A stretch of DNA of 64,000 nucleotides, taken from Usnea hakonensis (taxonomy: Eukaryota; Ascomycota; Lecanoromycetes; Lecanorales; Parmeliaceae). The notes beneath the pieces were generated by a model, which was given only the letters and a program-made list of their open reading frames with translations, was not told the origin of the DNA and did not search any database. The stretch spans positions 37,183 to 101,182 of the forward strand of contig BLJB01000170.1 of NCBI GenBank assembly GCA_013423325.1. The letters are read 5' to 3'. Position numbers and translations under genes: made by a program. Positions 45,701 to 57,681 of this stretch are shown here, in pieces (the stretch's first letter is position 1; each line of letters opens with the position of its first letter).

Positions 45701-46816
45701 GTCTCATCGACTTGTCGCCTTACCTAGGGTCTCAAAGACAAAGAAAGATTACTCGCTGAACAGGATCGTTTTCCCAGCAAATATCGAGACTTGGATGTCA
45801 TTCTACTTCGCATGTCTTTTGGCAAATTATAGTGTCCCTTTTCAAGTAGATCATGAGTCTTTGAGATTTGTGGTGGGAACCTTTGCTATCCTAAAGCAGG
45901 CAATACTGACAGCGAGAGTAAAATTCAGCATTTCTCCCGACCTTGCGCCGAATCATGAAGCAACGCAGTGTCCCTTTTGGAACGCAAGACTACCGAAACC
46001 TCTTCCAATACATTTCACCATCGAATATGTGAAGATAGAAGCACCACGATCTGTTAACCAGACGTGCCCTGTGGCCGGATGAGGCGCCGGTCAACAATGT
46101 GGGGACTGCTAGGATTTGGAGGATTTCCTTCGCTACTCAAGCCGTCATTCTTGGGATCTCACGACCACAACCCATCGAAGAGAGCATGTCAAAAATAGCG
46201 TGCTCGAGATGCAGTCGTCCTATCTCCTCTATGGCACTGTCCTAAATCGCCGGGTTCCTCACACTCTTCAAGTGTCAAAGACCTTAATTGAGGCCTGAGA
46301 GGCTAATCATTTAGCTTGGTCACCCCCCTGTGACGGGCCTGATGGTTTCAGGCAGCTTCTGGGAAACAAATACAATGAGTGTATGAGTTAAGGTCAGTAA
46401 GACATGGATTGAAGGCTATTTTTTTAGGAAAGCCCTTCGCCGACGACGAGGGGACCAAGTGGCGTTATCGACCTAATCGAAGAGTATTTAGGGGGGCAAG
46501 GCATTACCCAGCACCAGATGCTCTCTCATCAAGATCGCAAGGCACGCTGTCCGGTATTCCAGTTGTAGTCTCACCTTTGTCACGCTGAGTAGCGTTCAAG
46601 ACAAGTCCCCTAGATAATACGTTGAGACTTGTGTTCCCACCAATTAAAGTACCTACGTTAGCAGTTCAGCGACCTTGCCAAGAAAAGCTCCTAGCAACAC
46701 GTTGCCCCTCCAGCTCAAACCCTGTAAACAAAACTTTCCGTCTCTCCCAAACCATCAGCCATCTGCACTCGGGCAATAGCAAAACCGTTCACATTCCACA
46801 ATCGACCCCATCCATC
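42751..46816. other. Gene-poor 4-kb tract with broken coding-like fragments, possible decayed gene(s)
   Basis: Plus-strand fragments at 43732-44061, 44364-44603, 44877-45179, 45479-45727 and 45621-46082 look protein-like (for example RIVFPANIETWMSFYFACLLANYSVPF and GTAGDVLEKFLEELGKELDAVCARARNRM) but are in different frames with stops between. I could not join them at credible splice sites. No domain is recognised. Unlike the block at the right end, base composition is normal, so RIP is not the obvious cause of decay. Confidence 0.35.
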
Positions 46817-49476
46817 ATGGCAACAACAGATCCACCTGTTAAATCCTCTCCAACCTCCCTCTTCCAGGTCTACCTCCGCCTGCGCCCCCCGCCCTTCCCC
46901 ACGGTCCTATCAACGCAGCAATCCCTCTATCCGCTCCTCCCGCCTTCAGAACGCTATCTCACCGTCGAAACTCCCTGTGGAGAATCCCAGGATGGGATGC
47001 CAACACACATCACGATCCACCCGCCTAGCGATTCCAGGAAGCGAGCTGTGGAGAAGTTTGCATTTACAAAGGTGTTTCAAGAGCAGGCGGAGCAGATTGA
47101 TATCTTTAATGGGACGGGCATGGTGCCGTTGATAGAAGGTGTTTTGGGAGAAGGGAGAGATGGGTTGATGGCTACGTTGGGAGTTACGGGTTCGGGGAAG
47201 GTTTGTTCATTGCGATTGTTTGGGGAGCTTGGGACGTTGTGGTTTGGCTGATGTCCGAGGTAGAGTCATACGATACTGGGATCGAAATCGCAGAGAGGGC
47301 TGACGCAATTATCTCTGGATCTGCTGTACCGTTCTCTCGGGATGCAGACGCTGCATCCAGCGACACACCCATCGCTGATCGCATCCTTGAATTCTACCGA
47401 CGCCTCAGAAGCCCAGATCTTCTCTGCCACGGGTTTCCTCGATAACGTATATGGAGACAGTCTGCAAGAGCCCTCCCGCTCAAGAGCCCCCACACCCATG
47501 ATGGTAGGCAGTCCTTCTCATTCGTCTCTCAAGGTCCCCCATTCCTCATTGAAGGTCCATCATTCGACTGGTCCGAGAAGCCAGTGGTCGATCCTGAGTC
47601 TCGATGCTGGGACTCCTTCTCCCAAAGAACCGGATTGTTTAGACAAAAAGGGCGGAGCAGCGTCTGTACCCAATGCAGAGCAAACCAGCAATCGTCCATC
47701 AATTTCCTCCAACACTTTTTCTAGGAACCCCCCAATCCCAAGGATGACGAGAAAGCAAGCTAAAGTGCATTTTGGTGATACCAAACAGGACCTAGCATTT
47801 ACTCCCAGCGTACCTAAACGCAAGCTTCCTCCACGACCTTCTGCGCTCCCACAATTCCCAGATACCAGCAACCTAGCCTTTGCTGTAGAGCCGAATACGG
47901 AATACGCAATCCTGCTCTCGATGTACGAGGTATACAATGACCGTATCTTCGACCTGTTGTCCGTGCCAAGCAATCAGAAAGATCTTCGTCGAAGACACCT
48001 GCTCTTCAAGTCAACCGAAGCATCACCGGACCGGAAAGTGGTTGCTGGCCTCCGCAAGGTAGTATGCGGGAACTATGAAGAAGCATTGATGATTTTGGAG
48101 ACGGGTTTGATGGAGCGGCGCGTTGCTGGAACTGGAAGTAATAGCGTCAGCTCGAGGAGTCATGGTTTTTTTTGTGTCGAAGTGAGGAAGCGACCAAGGG
48201 GTGGCTTGTCAAACGCATGGACAGGCTCTCAGCTTACTGTCGTTGACTTGGCTGGATCCGAACGCGCCAGAAACGCGAAAACCGCGGGAGCAACCCTGGC
48301 AGAAGCTGGGAAGATCAATGAGAGCTTGATGTATCTCGGCCAATGTCTGCAGATGCAGAGCGACAGTAATGAGGGCACGAAGGTAGGAAAGTATGCTTGA
48401 TTATTGGGACAAATTTGACATTCGCTAGCCCACCCTGGTTCCCTTCCGTCAATGCAAGCTGACCGAGCTCCTCTTCTCGAATTCCTTCCCTTCGCCTTCT
48501 CACCACCACGCTAACCCCACCACGCACCATCGAAACGCCCAGAAGGCCATCATGATCGTGACTGCTGATCCACTGAACGAGTTCAATGCTACCTCCCAAA
48601 TCCTACGGTATTCCGCTCTCGCCCGAGAAGTCACGGTGCCCCGCATCCCCTCAGTCTCCAGTACCATTCTTTCGAGTGCCGCGGGTAGAGCTCCTAGTGG
48701 TCAGACGTCGCCCTCCGCTGTGCACACAGATGAGGCAGTCGTGGAGATGGCATTTTCAGAGATTGCTAGGCTTAATGAGGAGGTCGAAATATTGAACGTG
48801 AAATTGACGGAGCAAGAAGAGCGTAGGAGAGAAGCGGAAGAGAATTGGCAAAAGGCGGAAGAAAAGGCGGAGCAGATTGAGATGGAGGTTAGGGAAGAGT
48901 GCTGGGGTGAGATGGAGAGAAGAACCGAAGAGGAGAGGAGACGATGGATGGGGGCCTGGGGTGAAGAGGTAAGCTTGAGACAGCAAAAGCTACATCAGAG
49001 ATCAAGGCTGATTTAGTATGATAAGGCCGATCGAAATGATGAACACCTTGATCGCAAATTGGAGATACTTTCCAAGGGTATCCAAAGTAAGGCAATTCGC
49101 TCCACGCTCTCCGCCATGGCACTGATTCTGCACAGTCCACGAAGACGCCATAGACCAAGATGCACGCACTACCGATTTGGAAAACGAGAATGAAGTACTC
49201 CGTCGCAAGCTTGAAATTTTTGAGCGCGAATTGCAATGCCGGTCTCCAACGCAATCGCGTCGAAAGCCTCAGCTATCTAGTCCGAGTAAGGAGTACGGAT
49301 TGGATGCGCTGGGAACAGCAATGTCCAAACTCAACGGCATGAAGTTAACGGACGCAGCTGCGAGCAAGCCTCAATCCCCTAGCAAGACACCGGGCAAGAA
49401 GATGAGGAAATTGACGACGAGGAAATGGGATCTGATGGATGAGAATGAGTTGGATGCTTTTGAAAATGACTACTGA
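46817..49476 (+). CDS. Kinesin-like motor protein, probably kinesin-6 family, about 817 aa
   Basis: Microtubule motor. Exons 46817-47200, 47264-48382, 48429-48968, 49017-49086 and 49136-49476 sum to 818 codons. Motor motifs: P-loop GVTGSGKSHTILG (split by intron 1 at residue 128), switch I GTGSNSVSSRSHGFF, switch II VDLAGSERARNAKTAG, and PFRQCKLTELLF in exon 3. Between the P-loop helix and the strand YAILLSMYEVYNDRIFDLLS there is an insertion of roughly 170 residues, Ser/Pro-rich, in the loop-6 region. Long insertions there are characteristic of kinesin-6 (KIF20/KIF23, S. pombe Klp9), which work in anaphase spindle elongation and cytokinesis. A coiled coil (EEVEILNVKLTEQEERRREAEENWQ) follows, then a short SP/TP-rich basic tail ending LMDENELDAFENDY. 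Confidence 0.88.
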
Positions 49477-50438
49477 AATATATGAAAAGTATATCTTATA
49501 TAAAAGTGGATATGGAGTGCAGCGGGTTGTAGCCGTTTGGACGCGGCTCCCGCAGAGACAAGAAGACTAGGTTTTGTGAACGGCGTCGGTGATTCTTGAC
49601 ATGTATGCCCGGATTTGTTCCTCGGTTGCGGATAATGCGGAGGCTGACATAGGCAACCCCACGCTACAATACAAGTAGTCGGCCGGTCTTAGTCACTAAC
49701 GACTAATGGCAATGGAATTCAAGGATAGGGGCAAGGCTTGAGAATCGATAAAATTTATTGCTGACCGTCTCTCGATGAGTAAAGTATTGAATGGGGAAAT
49801 TTCTTTTTTTATTTTGGGTGGCTAGATTTCTAATTCGAGATAGTTACATGGATGCATGTACTCGTACGAGTACTCGTACCGAGTGGTATTGTTTACTCTT
49901 ACTCTAAATGAATGACGTCGAAATCTGTGATCTGTCAGAACCAAAGTCCTAGTGTCCGGTGTAAGCAGCTACGTAAGGTAAAGTACTCTAAGGTAAAGTA
50001 AAGAAGCAGGTAAGGTAATTTAGCAGAAAGCAGGACTTGGCATTGGACTAATTGACCACTCTCATGCTTCCACCATTTATAAAACTCAAGCCTCGTACTA
50101 TTCACCTGATCTAGCTACTGGCACGACTGAAAGAGGGAAAAAAGAAAAAGAAAAAGGAAACATCACCAACAAGGCATTTCTCTTCATTCCTTCTTACACC
50201 ATTTGACACATAAGACCAATTGTCCCTATTCACCACCTATTACTTGGTCCATTCCACCCGAAAAAAGAGCTGTCTTCCTCCGATTGATCAACCCCGCCAG
50301 CTGCCGCTCTCACCCTCTCTCATCCCTTTGTGCTACCCCAGTCCCTACTCTCTCATAAGAGCACAGCTCTCCTCCACAAACATCAGATACTGCTATTGCA
50401 GAACTTGGTGCAACGTCAAGCATCCCCTCCATCACACA
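49477..50438. other. Intergenic; TAAGGTA motif cluster and SDR promoter
   Basis: Nearly 1 kb. 'actcgtacgagtactcgtacc' forms a short palindromic cluster near 49860-49880. A run of ggtaa/aaggtaa units lies at about 49974-50020. The 5' leader of the SDR is C/T-rich (50240-50350). Confidence 0.45.
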
Positions 50439-51700
50439 ATGTTCACTTCTCGCGTCATCGCACGCTCGCCCAAGCTCTTCTCAGCAACCGCCTCGCGCGT
50501 CACATCCGTCTCGCTCTCTAAACCCATATATTCTATCCGCCCAATTACATGCAGTACCAAGCTCTACAAGGAGGATAAGCGCACTCCTAGCGCCGCCGAA
50601 CGCGCTCTCGAGAATGAATCCGCCCACGAGGGTGCTTTCGGTCGGACCGACAATACCATCCGCATTGAACACCCAGACGAGTCAGACCACCCCCCCTCTG
50701 CACCTATCCAGGGCCGCGGTGGGCTTCATTTCAAGAGAACATTGGCTTCCTTCACCCTTGAGGGTGGTGTCGCTGTCGTGACTGGCGGGGCTCGAGGATT
50801 GGGGCTTGTGATGAGCCAGGCTTGCGTCATCTCCGGCGCCGACGTAGCCATTGTCGATTTGAACAGTCAGTGCGCTTCTACTTTGGCATCGACGGCTGCT
50901 GACAGTGTGCAGAGGAGGAAGGTGAGCGACAGGCACAAGAGCTTATGAAGCATTTCCAGGAGGAGAACCCTGGAGCTGAGAGGTATGTCTACGCCTACAA
51001 ACTTCAAGACCTTCAGCGATTGACGCAAGCAGCATTCCCAAGGTCACGGCCCACTATTGTGACGTGTCCGACCACGTCTCGGTCAAGGAGGTCGTTGCCG
51101 ATATTGTCAAAGACCACGGCAAGATTGACCACCTTGTCACATCTGCGGGCTTCACCGAGAACTTCGATGCCATTGCATACCCACCAGATCGCATGAAGAA
51201 GCTCTGGGGTGTCGATGTGGACGGCACTTACTTCTTCGCCTGCGAAGTAGCCAGGCATCTCATGGAGCGCAAGGTCAAGGGCTCCATGGTCATGATTGGC
51301 TCCATGTCAGGCGCCATTGTGAACGTACCTCAACCGCAGGCGCCCTACAACGCAGCCAAAGCCGCTGTTAGGCATTTGGCATCCAGTTTGGCCGTTGAAT
51401 GGGCGCATGCTGGGATCCGTGTCAACGTGATTGCTCCAGGTTACATGCTAACGGCATTGTAAGTCTCTACCTTACATTCTACTTCTTATTTAGAATCGCT
51501 TAGACCTAATCCACTGTAGGACTGCCAAAATCCTCGACGACAACCCAGAGCTTTTCAAGCATTGGACCTCCCTGATTCCACAGGGCAAGATGGGGCAGCC
51601 GGAGGATTTGATGGGGGCCGTCACTTTCCTTCTGAGCGAAGCTTCGGGCTACGTTACCGGCGCTGAGCTGAGGGTTGATGGAGGCTACACCATAACTTAG
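50439..51700 (+). CDS. NAD(P)-dependent short-chain dehydrogenase/reductase, probably mitochondrial, about 367 aa
   Basis: Exons 50439-50865, 50913-50982, 51033-51458 and 51520-51700 sum to 368 codons. The first 60 residues are basic and Ser/Arg-rich (MFTSRVIARSPKLFSATASR), a likely mitochondrial presequence. The SDR core has the cofactor motif VVTGGARGLGL, DVAIVDLN (acidic residue ending strand 2, favouring NAD), the catalytic Ser in IGSMSGAIVN, YNAAKAAV (YxxxK) and RVNVIAPGYM. The end, SEASGYVTGAELRVDGGYTIT, is standard. Closest relatives are polyol/ketose reductases such as sorbose reductase or D-arabinitol 2-dehydrogenase, but the substrate cannot be read from sequence. The acceptor of the second intron is a NAGNAG (aagcag, 51027-51032). 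Confidence 0.88.
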
Positions 51701-52546
51701 GGGGGTTGCTGTCGATGATGATACCCTTGCTGGTGCTCGCCAAACATGCGGCATGCGGCCACCGCATCTGTTTGCGCTGTTTGGTTCCACCTGCTCCCCC
51801 CATTTCCCCTCTGTTTTCCCTACCAACAATCCAAGTCTGTCGTCGGGTGTCTAGGGGTTTCTTTTTCCAGCGCGTTAGCTAGCGTCATTGCAATGCGAAA
51901 TAGATGGGTAGCTGGCGCGAAAATCTTCCTTCTTTTCCTTCCTCCCTCTTCAGTGGGGAAGGGAAAATGGGAAAAGGGTTTGCGAGGCCCGGCGCCCCGG
52001 ACTGAGAAGCGATGTGACGCAAATCAAATGAGCATGCCGCAAAATCCTTCCATGTTTTCGATGAATGTGTGGTTTTTTGTGCACTGATGACTTTCTCTCC
52101 GTGATTGTGCTTGTGATTTGATTGAATCGTGCTCCTGAGGTAGGGAGAAATGGGATTTCGCTAACGTCACTCATTCATTATAGGCTTTTCTTACCTACGA
52201 CGTCTATGTAGGGTTCGTTCAGGATATAATGGGCCATGGAGAACGGGTTTCCAGAAGATGGGAATTTGCTACTGATTCGTATTCTTCAATGTTAGTAATC
52301 GATTCGTCGAACGCCGTTGAGGAATGGTCCCTTTTGGAAGCAAAAAAAAAAAAGATATATATCCTAACATTGTAATCTTACAAAAATATATTCGCCCACC
52401 GCTACACGCCAATGCCTCCTATTGGTGCCAAATGGCTTTTAAATCGAGTATATCCATCCTCCTTGACCACTATGCTACAATGCCATGGCCATCAAAATAT
52501 ACCCAAAGAACAAATCGTAGGATCGTCAGGTACTCGTACAAAGAAA
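51701..52546. other. Intergenic between convergent SDR and protease-like genes
   Basis: About 850 bp holding the 3' ends of both genes. A poly-A tract is at about 52340-52352. No supported gene. Confidence 0.5.
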
Positions 52547-55046
52547 TCAGAAGAACCCCTCTGGAGGTCTCGGCGGTCCACTATCTGGTGCGCGCTCAGT
52601 CGGTGACGTAGCTCCTGGCGGACCGCTCGACGTACCGCTCCCTAGACGCCTGTTTCCTTGCCGTCTGCCTCCTTCGGTCGGCGAGGCTAGATCCCGGGAT
52701 GGGTGAGCTCGGGGTGACAGATTGCGGTCGTAGCCGCGACGCCACGAGTCACTTTCATCGCTGGGCGACAGGTTCGTGGGTGTCGTTCTCCTCGATGCGC
52801 TGCCTACACCTACGCTCTCCCCACCGCTGCCTTGTCGTTCCCTGCTCTGGCTCTGCGGCGACACTTGACTCGGGGTGAGACTCCTGGGTGAGGGTCTTGC
52901 CCGGCGTGGACTCCGAGTGTTTCCCTCGCTTTCCTCGTCCGGTGAAGAGATGTCGCTGCCAGAACGAGGGAATCGCGGAACGTCCATTTGCCGTCTGTTC
53001 CGCGACGTGGGGCCGGGTCGTCTTTCGGGCGAGTGGGGGGAGCTGATCGGAGAGGGCTGATCGCTGCCGCTGAGTGGGGATGGCAGCTCGTAAAGGCCAT
53101 GATCACCGGCGTACATTTCGACCGGCGCGAAAGTGGGTACCCCGGGCATTTCTGCCCTGAGCATTCCTTGGCTTCCATCCATCTCCCAACCACCTCTACT
53201 TCCATCGGCCTCGGCCCTGAAAACGCCCTCACTTCCCGGGGCTTCGGCTCGCAACACGCCTCCACTTCCTGGAGCTTCGGCTCGCATGACGCCCGTGTCT
53301 CCCTCCCTGGCAGATTTGAGTTTCGCTGCCAAAGCCAAGTCCGGATTGCTGCCCTCCATCTCTGACCCTTTCCTCATGTCTATTCCTAAATCAGGCTTGC
53401 TACCATCCAACTCCTCCCCAAATTTGTGATCATAAGGTGACTCGGCGAAGGGAGCCTTGCCAGCTGGCGTGGCATCCATTTCCGCTTTGTGGAAGGGCGT
53501 CAATTCTTCCCCGTCAATTCCGGCTTTATCTGTATTCCTTCTCTTGCTACGGTGCTTGAGGATATAGTAGATTGCAATTGCAGCGCCGATGATTAGTGCG
53601 ATAACAGCGACTATTATGCCAACAATGGCGCCAGTGGAAATCTTGTGAGAAGGTGCTGCAACTTTGGTGATCTTCGAAGTGGTAGCATTGGAAGCTGCGG
53701 CAATGGGTATAATTTGGGACGCGGCCTTTGGTACCCAGCTATTCTGGGAAACGGAGAAATTGTTCTGCTCGTAGTTGACAATCAGGTATCTATTAGGGTA
53801 AGCGCTTTTCCAATAAGCATTCAATTCCTGACTTACGCTTCTTGAAGAAATGTTCGTCCGAGTGTATATTGAGTATTATTGGCTGCTTGACGTAATGGGA
53901 AGTAATATTGATTGGTATCGACGAATGGGGCACTGATGTTGAGGTCGAAGCTAGCATAGGGAAAGGTTATGTTCACCGTCGAACCGCCACTAACGGTGTT
54001 GCCAATAATAAAGGAGACGCTGGCATTCTGCTTTACCAATTGGCGGTGGAGGGTGTCGTTTACGAGGTATCTCTCGATCGTGCTGTTCCATTCAATGCCA
54101 AACGAATCTTCAAAGGCCTGGCAGGCGTCTATTGGCAGCCAGATGTGTGGTATCGAGGAATCGATGAATGTCAAAAGGCCAGTTGAGAGCAGTTCGTCAT
54201 TTGTCGTAGTGGCGTCACTGAACGCAATTGACTGCAATCCTACTACTAGATCTCGCGAGATATCGCTTGCCATCGTGAAAGGGACATCGTTTGGCGTGAA
54301 CCTCGAGGCATCATACCCTCCTAAGGTTAGGGACGCATTGCCCTTGTTCGGACCTTTCAAAAGTCAATTATGGAAATCAAAGAAAGCGGGTGTAGACATA
54401 CGATATTGCGCTCCAGCGGAATAAGCAAATGATAGACTTGGTATCTTGCCGGTTGCCTTCAAGGAAGACAAGTAGCTTGTATGCGGGTCGTCAAAGGCAG
54501 AGAAGTTCGTAGGATGGTCAGTGACACCGAGCAGTCCGACATCGTAGTCTTTAGTGGCCAGTGCAGCAATGACCTGGCCAGACAAATCATCGCTAGTGTC
54601 TCCTGCTGGCCCCAATCCTAAAGTGTCGAAGCCAAAGTCGCCACTATCGTATAAGTCAAGGTAGTCTTGTATGTTCGCCTCCAGCCCCAGGCCGTAAATG
54701 CCTTGGTCTTTCCATGTAGTCGAGGCGTTTATGTTGACAAGTCCGCCTCGAGTTTGCGCACAGCTTGAAGGATCCGTACTGAGACATCCTCCTTCTGTTT
54801 TGTTGGCGGAAATCACCCAGGTTTGCCCTAACGCTGTAGAAACGAGAACTCTGGCGTTCTGCGCAGGGTTGCCAACGTGGATATCAAAGGTCGCCCAAGG
54901 ACCGTCATTGCCATCCCTATTAAATCAGTCAATGTCTCAGAGATTATTCTGTTCATACGTTGGCTGCTGTGCTGGAAAGCCACTCACCACTTCCCGCTTG
55001 GAGGAACGACGACGGGGGCGGCTGTAGAGTTTGTAGCGTTGGACAT
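52547..55046 (-). CDS. Aspartic-protease-like membrane protein, first catalytic Asp replaced; about 777 aa
   Basis: Exons 54988-55046, 54402-54916, 53837-54353 and 52547-53789 sum to 778 codons. Pepsin-fold blocks are clear: WDGNDGPWATFDIHVGNPAQNARVLV, QGIYGLGLEANIQDY, VGLLGV, SLSFAYSAGAQYR, KGNASLTLGGYDASRF, LLTFIDSSIPHIWLP and YTLGRTFLQEAYLIVNYEQ. Where DTG(S) belongs, the first lobe reads VSTALGQTWV; the second lobe keeps Asp (IDSS). Activity is therefore doubtful. A transmembrane segment (ISTGAIVGIIVAVIALIIGAAIAIYYILKH) is followed by a cytosolic tail of about 290 residues, Pro/Ser/Arg-rich, with repeats of RAEAPGSxGV. No signal peptide is found: the modelled start (MSNATNST) lies inside what should be mature protein, and the repeat block begins 300 bp upstream. 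The true first exon may be missing or misread. Confidence 0.8.
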
Positions 55047-55349
55047 AACGCTCCTTGCAAGTTCTGCTGGGTCGTGTTCCAAGTTGGCAGACCACAAGGC
55101 TCAATCATTATCATCTGCATTGATTTTGAACATGAGCATGAAGGTTTGTGAGGGTAGAATTTGTAGGAGATGAGAGGTGCATCTTGAGCTTGAACAAATT
55201 CATTTTCATTCGCATCCATGTTCAAAAGATAAGACGCACTCTAAAGTACTGCCTGTTGCAAATCAACCGAATTTTGGCCGTTAGCGAAACCATGATGGCT
55301 CCCCCACCAAAATTTGGTGCGGGAACCACCAAATATAAGCTGGATATAA

Positions 55350-57338
55350 TAACCTCGCTATTACTATAGAGATTACTGAGAAAAGCGTAGAAGAGGTATA
55401 TAATCTTATTAGTAGCCCCTATAGTAATTTGGTATAGTAGCTAGGTATATACCCTCGCTATTACTATACCTCTTAGTAGCCTTCTCTATAGTTATAATAT
55501 AGTATTTAACTCTACCTCTTTTATATATATCTCTTTTATTATTACTATCTCTTTTATATCTTTTATAATTATTATAGAAAGCCTTATTCTACCTCTTATA
55601 ATATACTATACGGTTGCTATATATCTTATTATCGCTATTATAGTAGGCCTCTCGTATTCGCCCTAGATTAAAGCGGCTATTAAGTATAACTTGGAGTACG
55701 GGTAAACGGATAGTAAGATCGCCCTAAAGTATTAAATTAGTAAGTCCTTAGTATACCGGTATCGTAAATATTAGGAGGAGTAGGGGGAGATAGCCTTAGA
55801 GCCTATTAGTTATAGAGGATACCCTTATACTCTAGATCTCGTATATAGTATAGTAATATTTAACTATCTTAATAAACGCCTTATAGCGTATATAGATAAG
55901 ATATACTTTTTTTTATATAACGAGTTTAACCTCCTTATCGACGAGTCTATTATATCATATAAGTTTAAACGCCTAGATTTTAGCCGAAAGAAGTATAGAT
56001 AGATAGTAGCCTAATATAGTTAAGATCTATAAGACTAGTAGATATAATAACTAGTTAGATAGTAAGATAATTAGCTAATATATTTAGATAAAAGTACTTT
56101 TACTAAATATATTAGTAAGAGTTTCCTCCTTATTAGTTATAATATATTAACTAAAGTCTAGAAGGTAATTATTATATTAGATAGACCCTAATTAGCGTTA
56201 TATCTACCCTAATTAGAAGTCTAAAGAGATATAAGAGGTAGAGTATCTTACTAGTAATCTCTTTAGAAGGGTATATTATTTATATTATATACTAAGGCTC
56301 TATTACTATTGAGATCTTTAATAATTTTATATAGTATTAGGTCTTACTACTCTATTCGCCTATACTAGACCCTCGCTCGGTATTAATATATAATAATTAT
56401 AAGACTTATAAGTCTTAAGAGCTAGAAGATATATATTTAGAAGTAGATATTAAACTAGCCTTTTTACTACTATATTCGCCTAATCTAAATCCTATTAAGA
56501 CCTCTTTTTTAATCCTAAAGGTATAGATATACCGAAACTTCTAAATATATAAGATATATTACGATTAGGATAAAGAGGGATTCGAAAGCTTCCTATATAC
56601 TACTATAATTATTTAGAACTATAGAGTAATTAATAATCTAGTAAAACTATTTAAAAAGGCCGGAGTTAATATTAATAGAGGCTAAAAAAAAATTAATATA
56701 GCTTTACCCTAGATACGATATAAGAATTTTTTTAGAGGTACTATAAGGCTCTACTAATAGGAATTATAGTATTTAGAGGGCTAAATTATACTAGAAGTAC
56801 CCCTAGGGACTATTACCTACTTTTACTACCCTACCTATAAAAGGCCTATACTACCGGGGCGAGATAAAAGGTAAGGGTAGAAGATAAGAAGTAAGAGTAG
56901 AGGGTAAGCGTACCGAGTACTTATAGCCTCCTAGTATCTACCTAAATACTAATATATATATAAAATAAGTAGATATAGCTTTTATAGTACTAGAAAGAGC
57001 CTTATTTATTATATAGAAAGGCCTAGAAATCGTCTAGATCCTTACTACCTATAAGATCTAGTTCTTAAGTTATATTATCCTAAGTAATATTGCTATATAG
57101 AAAATCTAAATTAGTCTTATCTACCTTAATTAAAGGCTTTATTATATCCCTTCGCTAGGCGGGGTATTACTATATATCTTATTTACGAGGAGACTTATAA
57201 ATACTTATTTATTATATATATCTATACTTATATTACTATATAAATATATTTATATTTTTAGCTAGTTAACGCCCTAGGCTAAGTAGAATATATAAATCCC
57301 TCTATATCTTTTTAATAGCCGGATCTATAGTATCCTTC
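55350..57338. other. A/T-rich, RIP-like block left of the retrotransposon
   Basis: Composition changes abruptly near 55350: TA steps dominate, and CA/TG dinucleotides are almost absent by eye. The string cctcgctattactata occurs at 55353 and again exactly 100 bp later. It contains the DDE transposon relic described separately. The 56700-57338 part has no intact frame and no recognised domain. Confidence 0.7.
55640..56700 (+). pseudogene. RIP-degraded Tc1/mariner-type (DDE) transposase
   Basis: One frame, interrupted by many TAA/TAG stops, still reads as a transposase. A helix-turn-helix part lies at 55665-55830 (IKAAIKYNLEYG, then ISKSLVYRYRKY). Later come PRSVLIYNN, ELEDIYLEVDIKLAFLLLYSPNLNPIK and a C-terminal DKEGFESFL, matching the DDE_3 layout of fungal Tc1/mariner elements. 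The second catalytic acid position reads Asn (within codons 56389-56397). The third block reads SPNLNPIK, with Asn and Lys where acidic residues normally sit (56482-56484 and 56497-56499). All are G-to-A-type changes. The terminal inverted repeats could not be placed. Confidence 0.75.
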
Positions 57339-57669
57339 TGTCAAGGACTAGACATAGATCGATGGATTATTGTATACTAGGGACTAGGCTAGATATACAA
57401 GATGAAAGACGAGGAGAGAAATAGAATAGAGGGTAGTAGGGTCTATATAGATGAGTAACCTAATACGTAACTAGCAAGTAACCTTTTTATAGATAAAGGT
57501 CCTAGTAGGTATATGCCTGTGTAGGGCTTCTAGGGTCATAGCGTAGGGGTTCCAATATATGGGACGCGTATCGTATATACGCATATTTAACGTTATTGGT
57601 ATCCGAGCGTTAGTAGAGTAACGAGGTCGGTTCCTACTAGAGGGAGTTAGGTCTAGTACTATAATAGTA
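57339..57669 (-). repeat. Left LTR (3' LTR of the minus-strand element)
   Basis: Begins tgtcaaggactagacatag, matching tgttaaggactagatatag at 63705. The two copies align along the whole visible length. The right limit is placed just before a pyrimidine tract (gctccccctctc, 57670-57681), which on the minus strand is a purine-rich polypurine tract, as expected before a 3' LTR. End coordinate is approximate. Confidence 0.8.
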
Positions 57670-57681
57670 GCTCCCCCTCTC

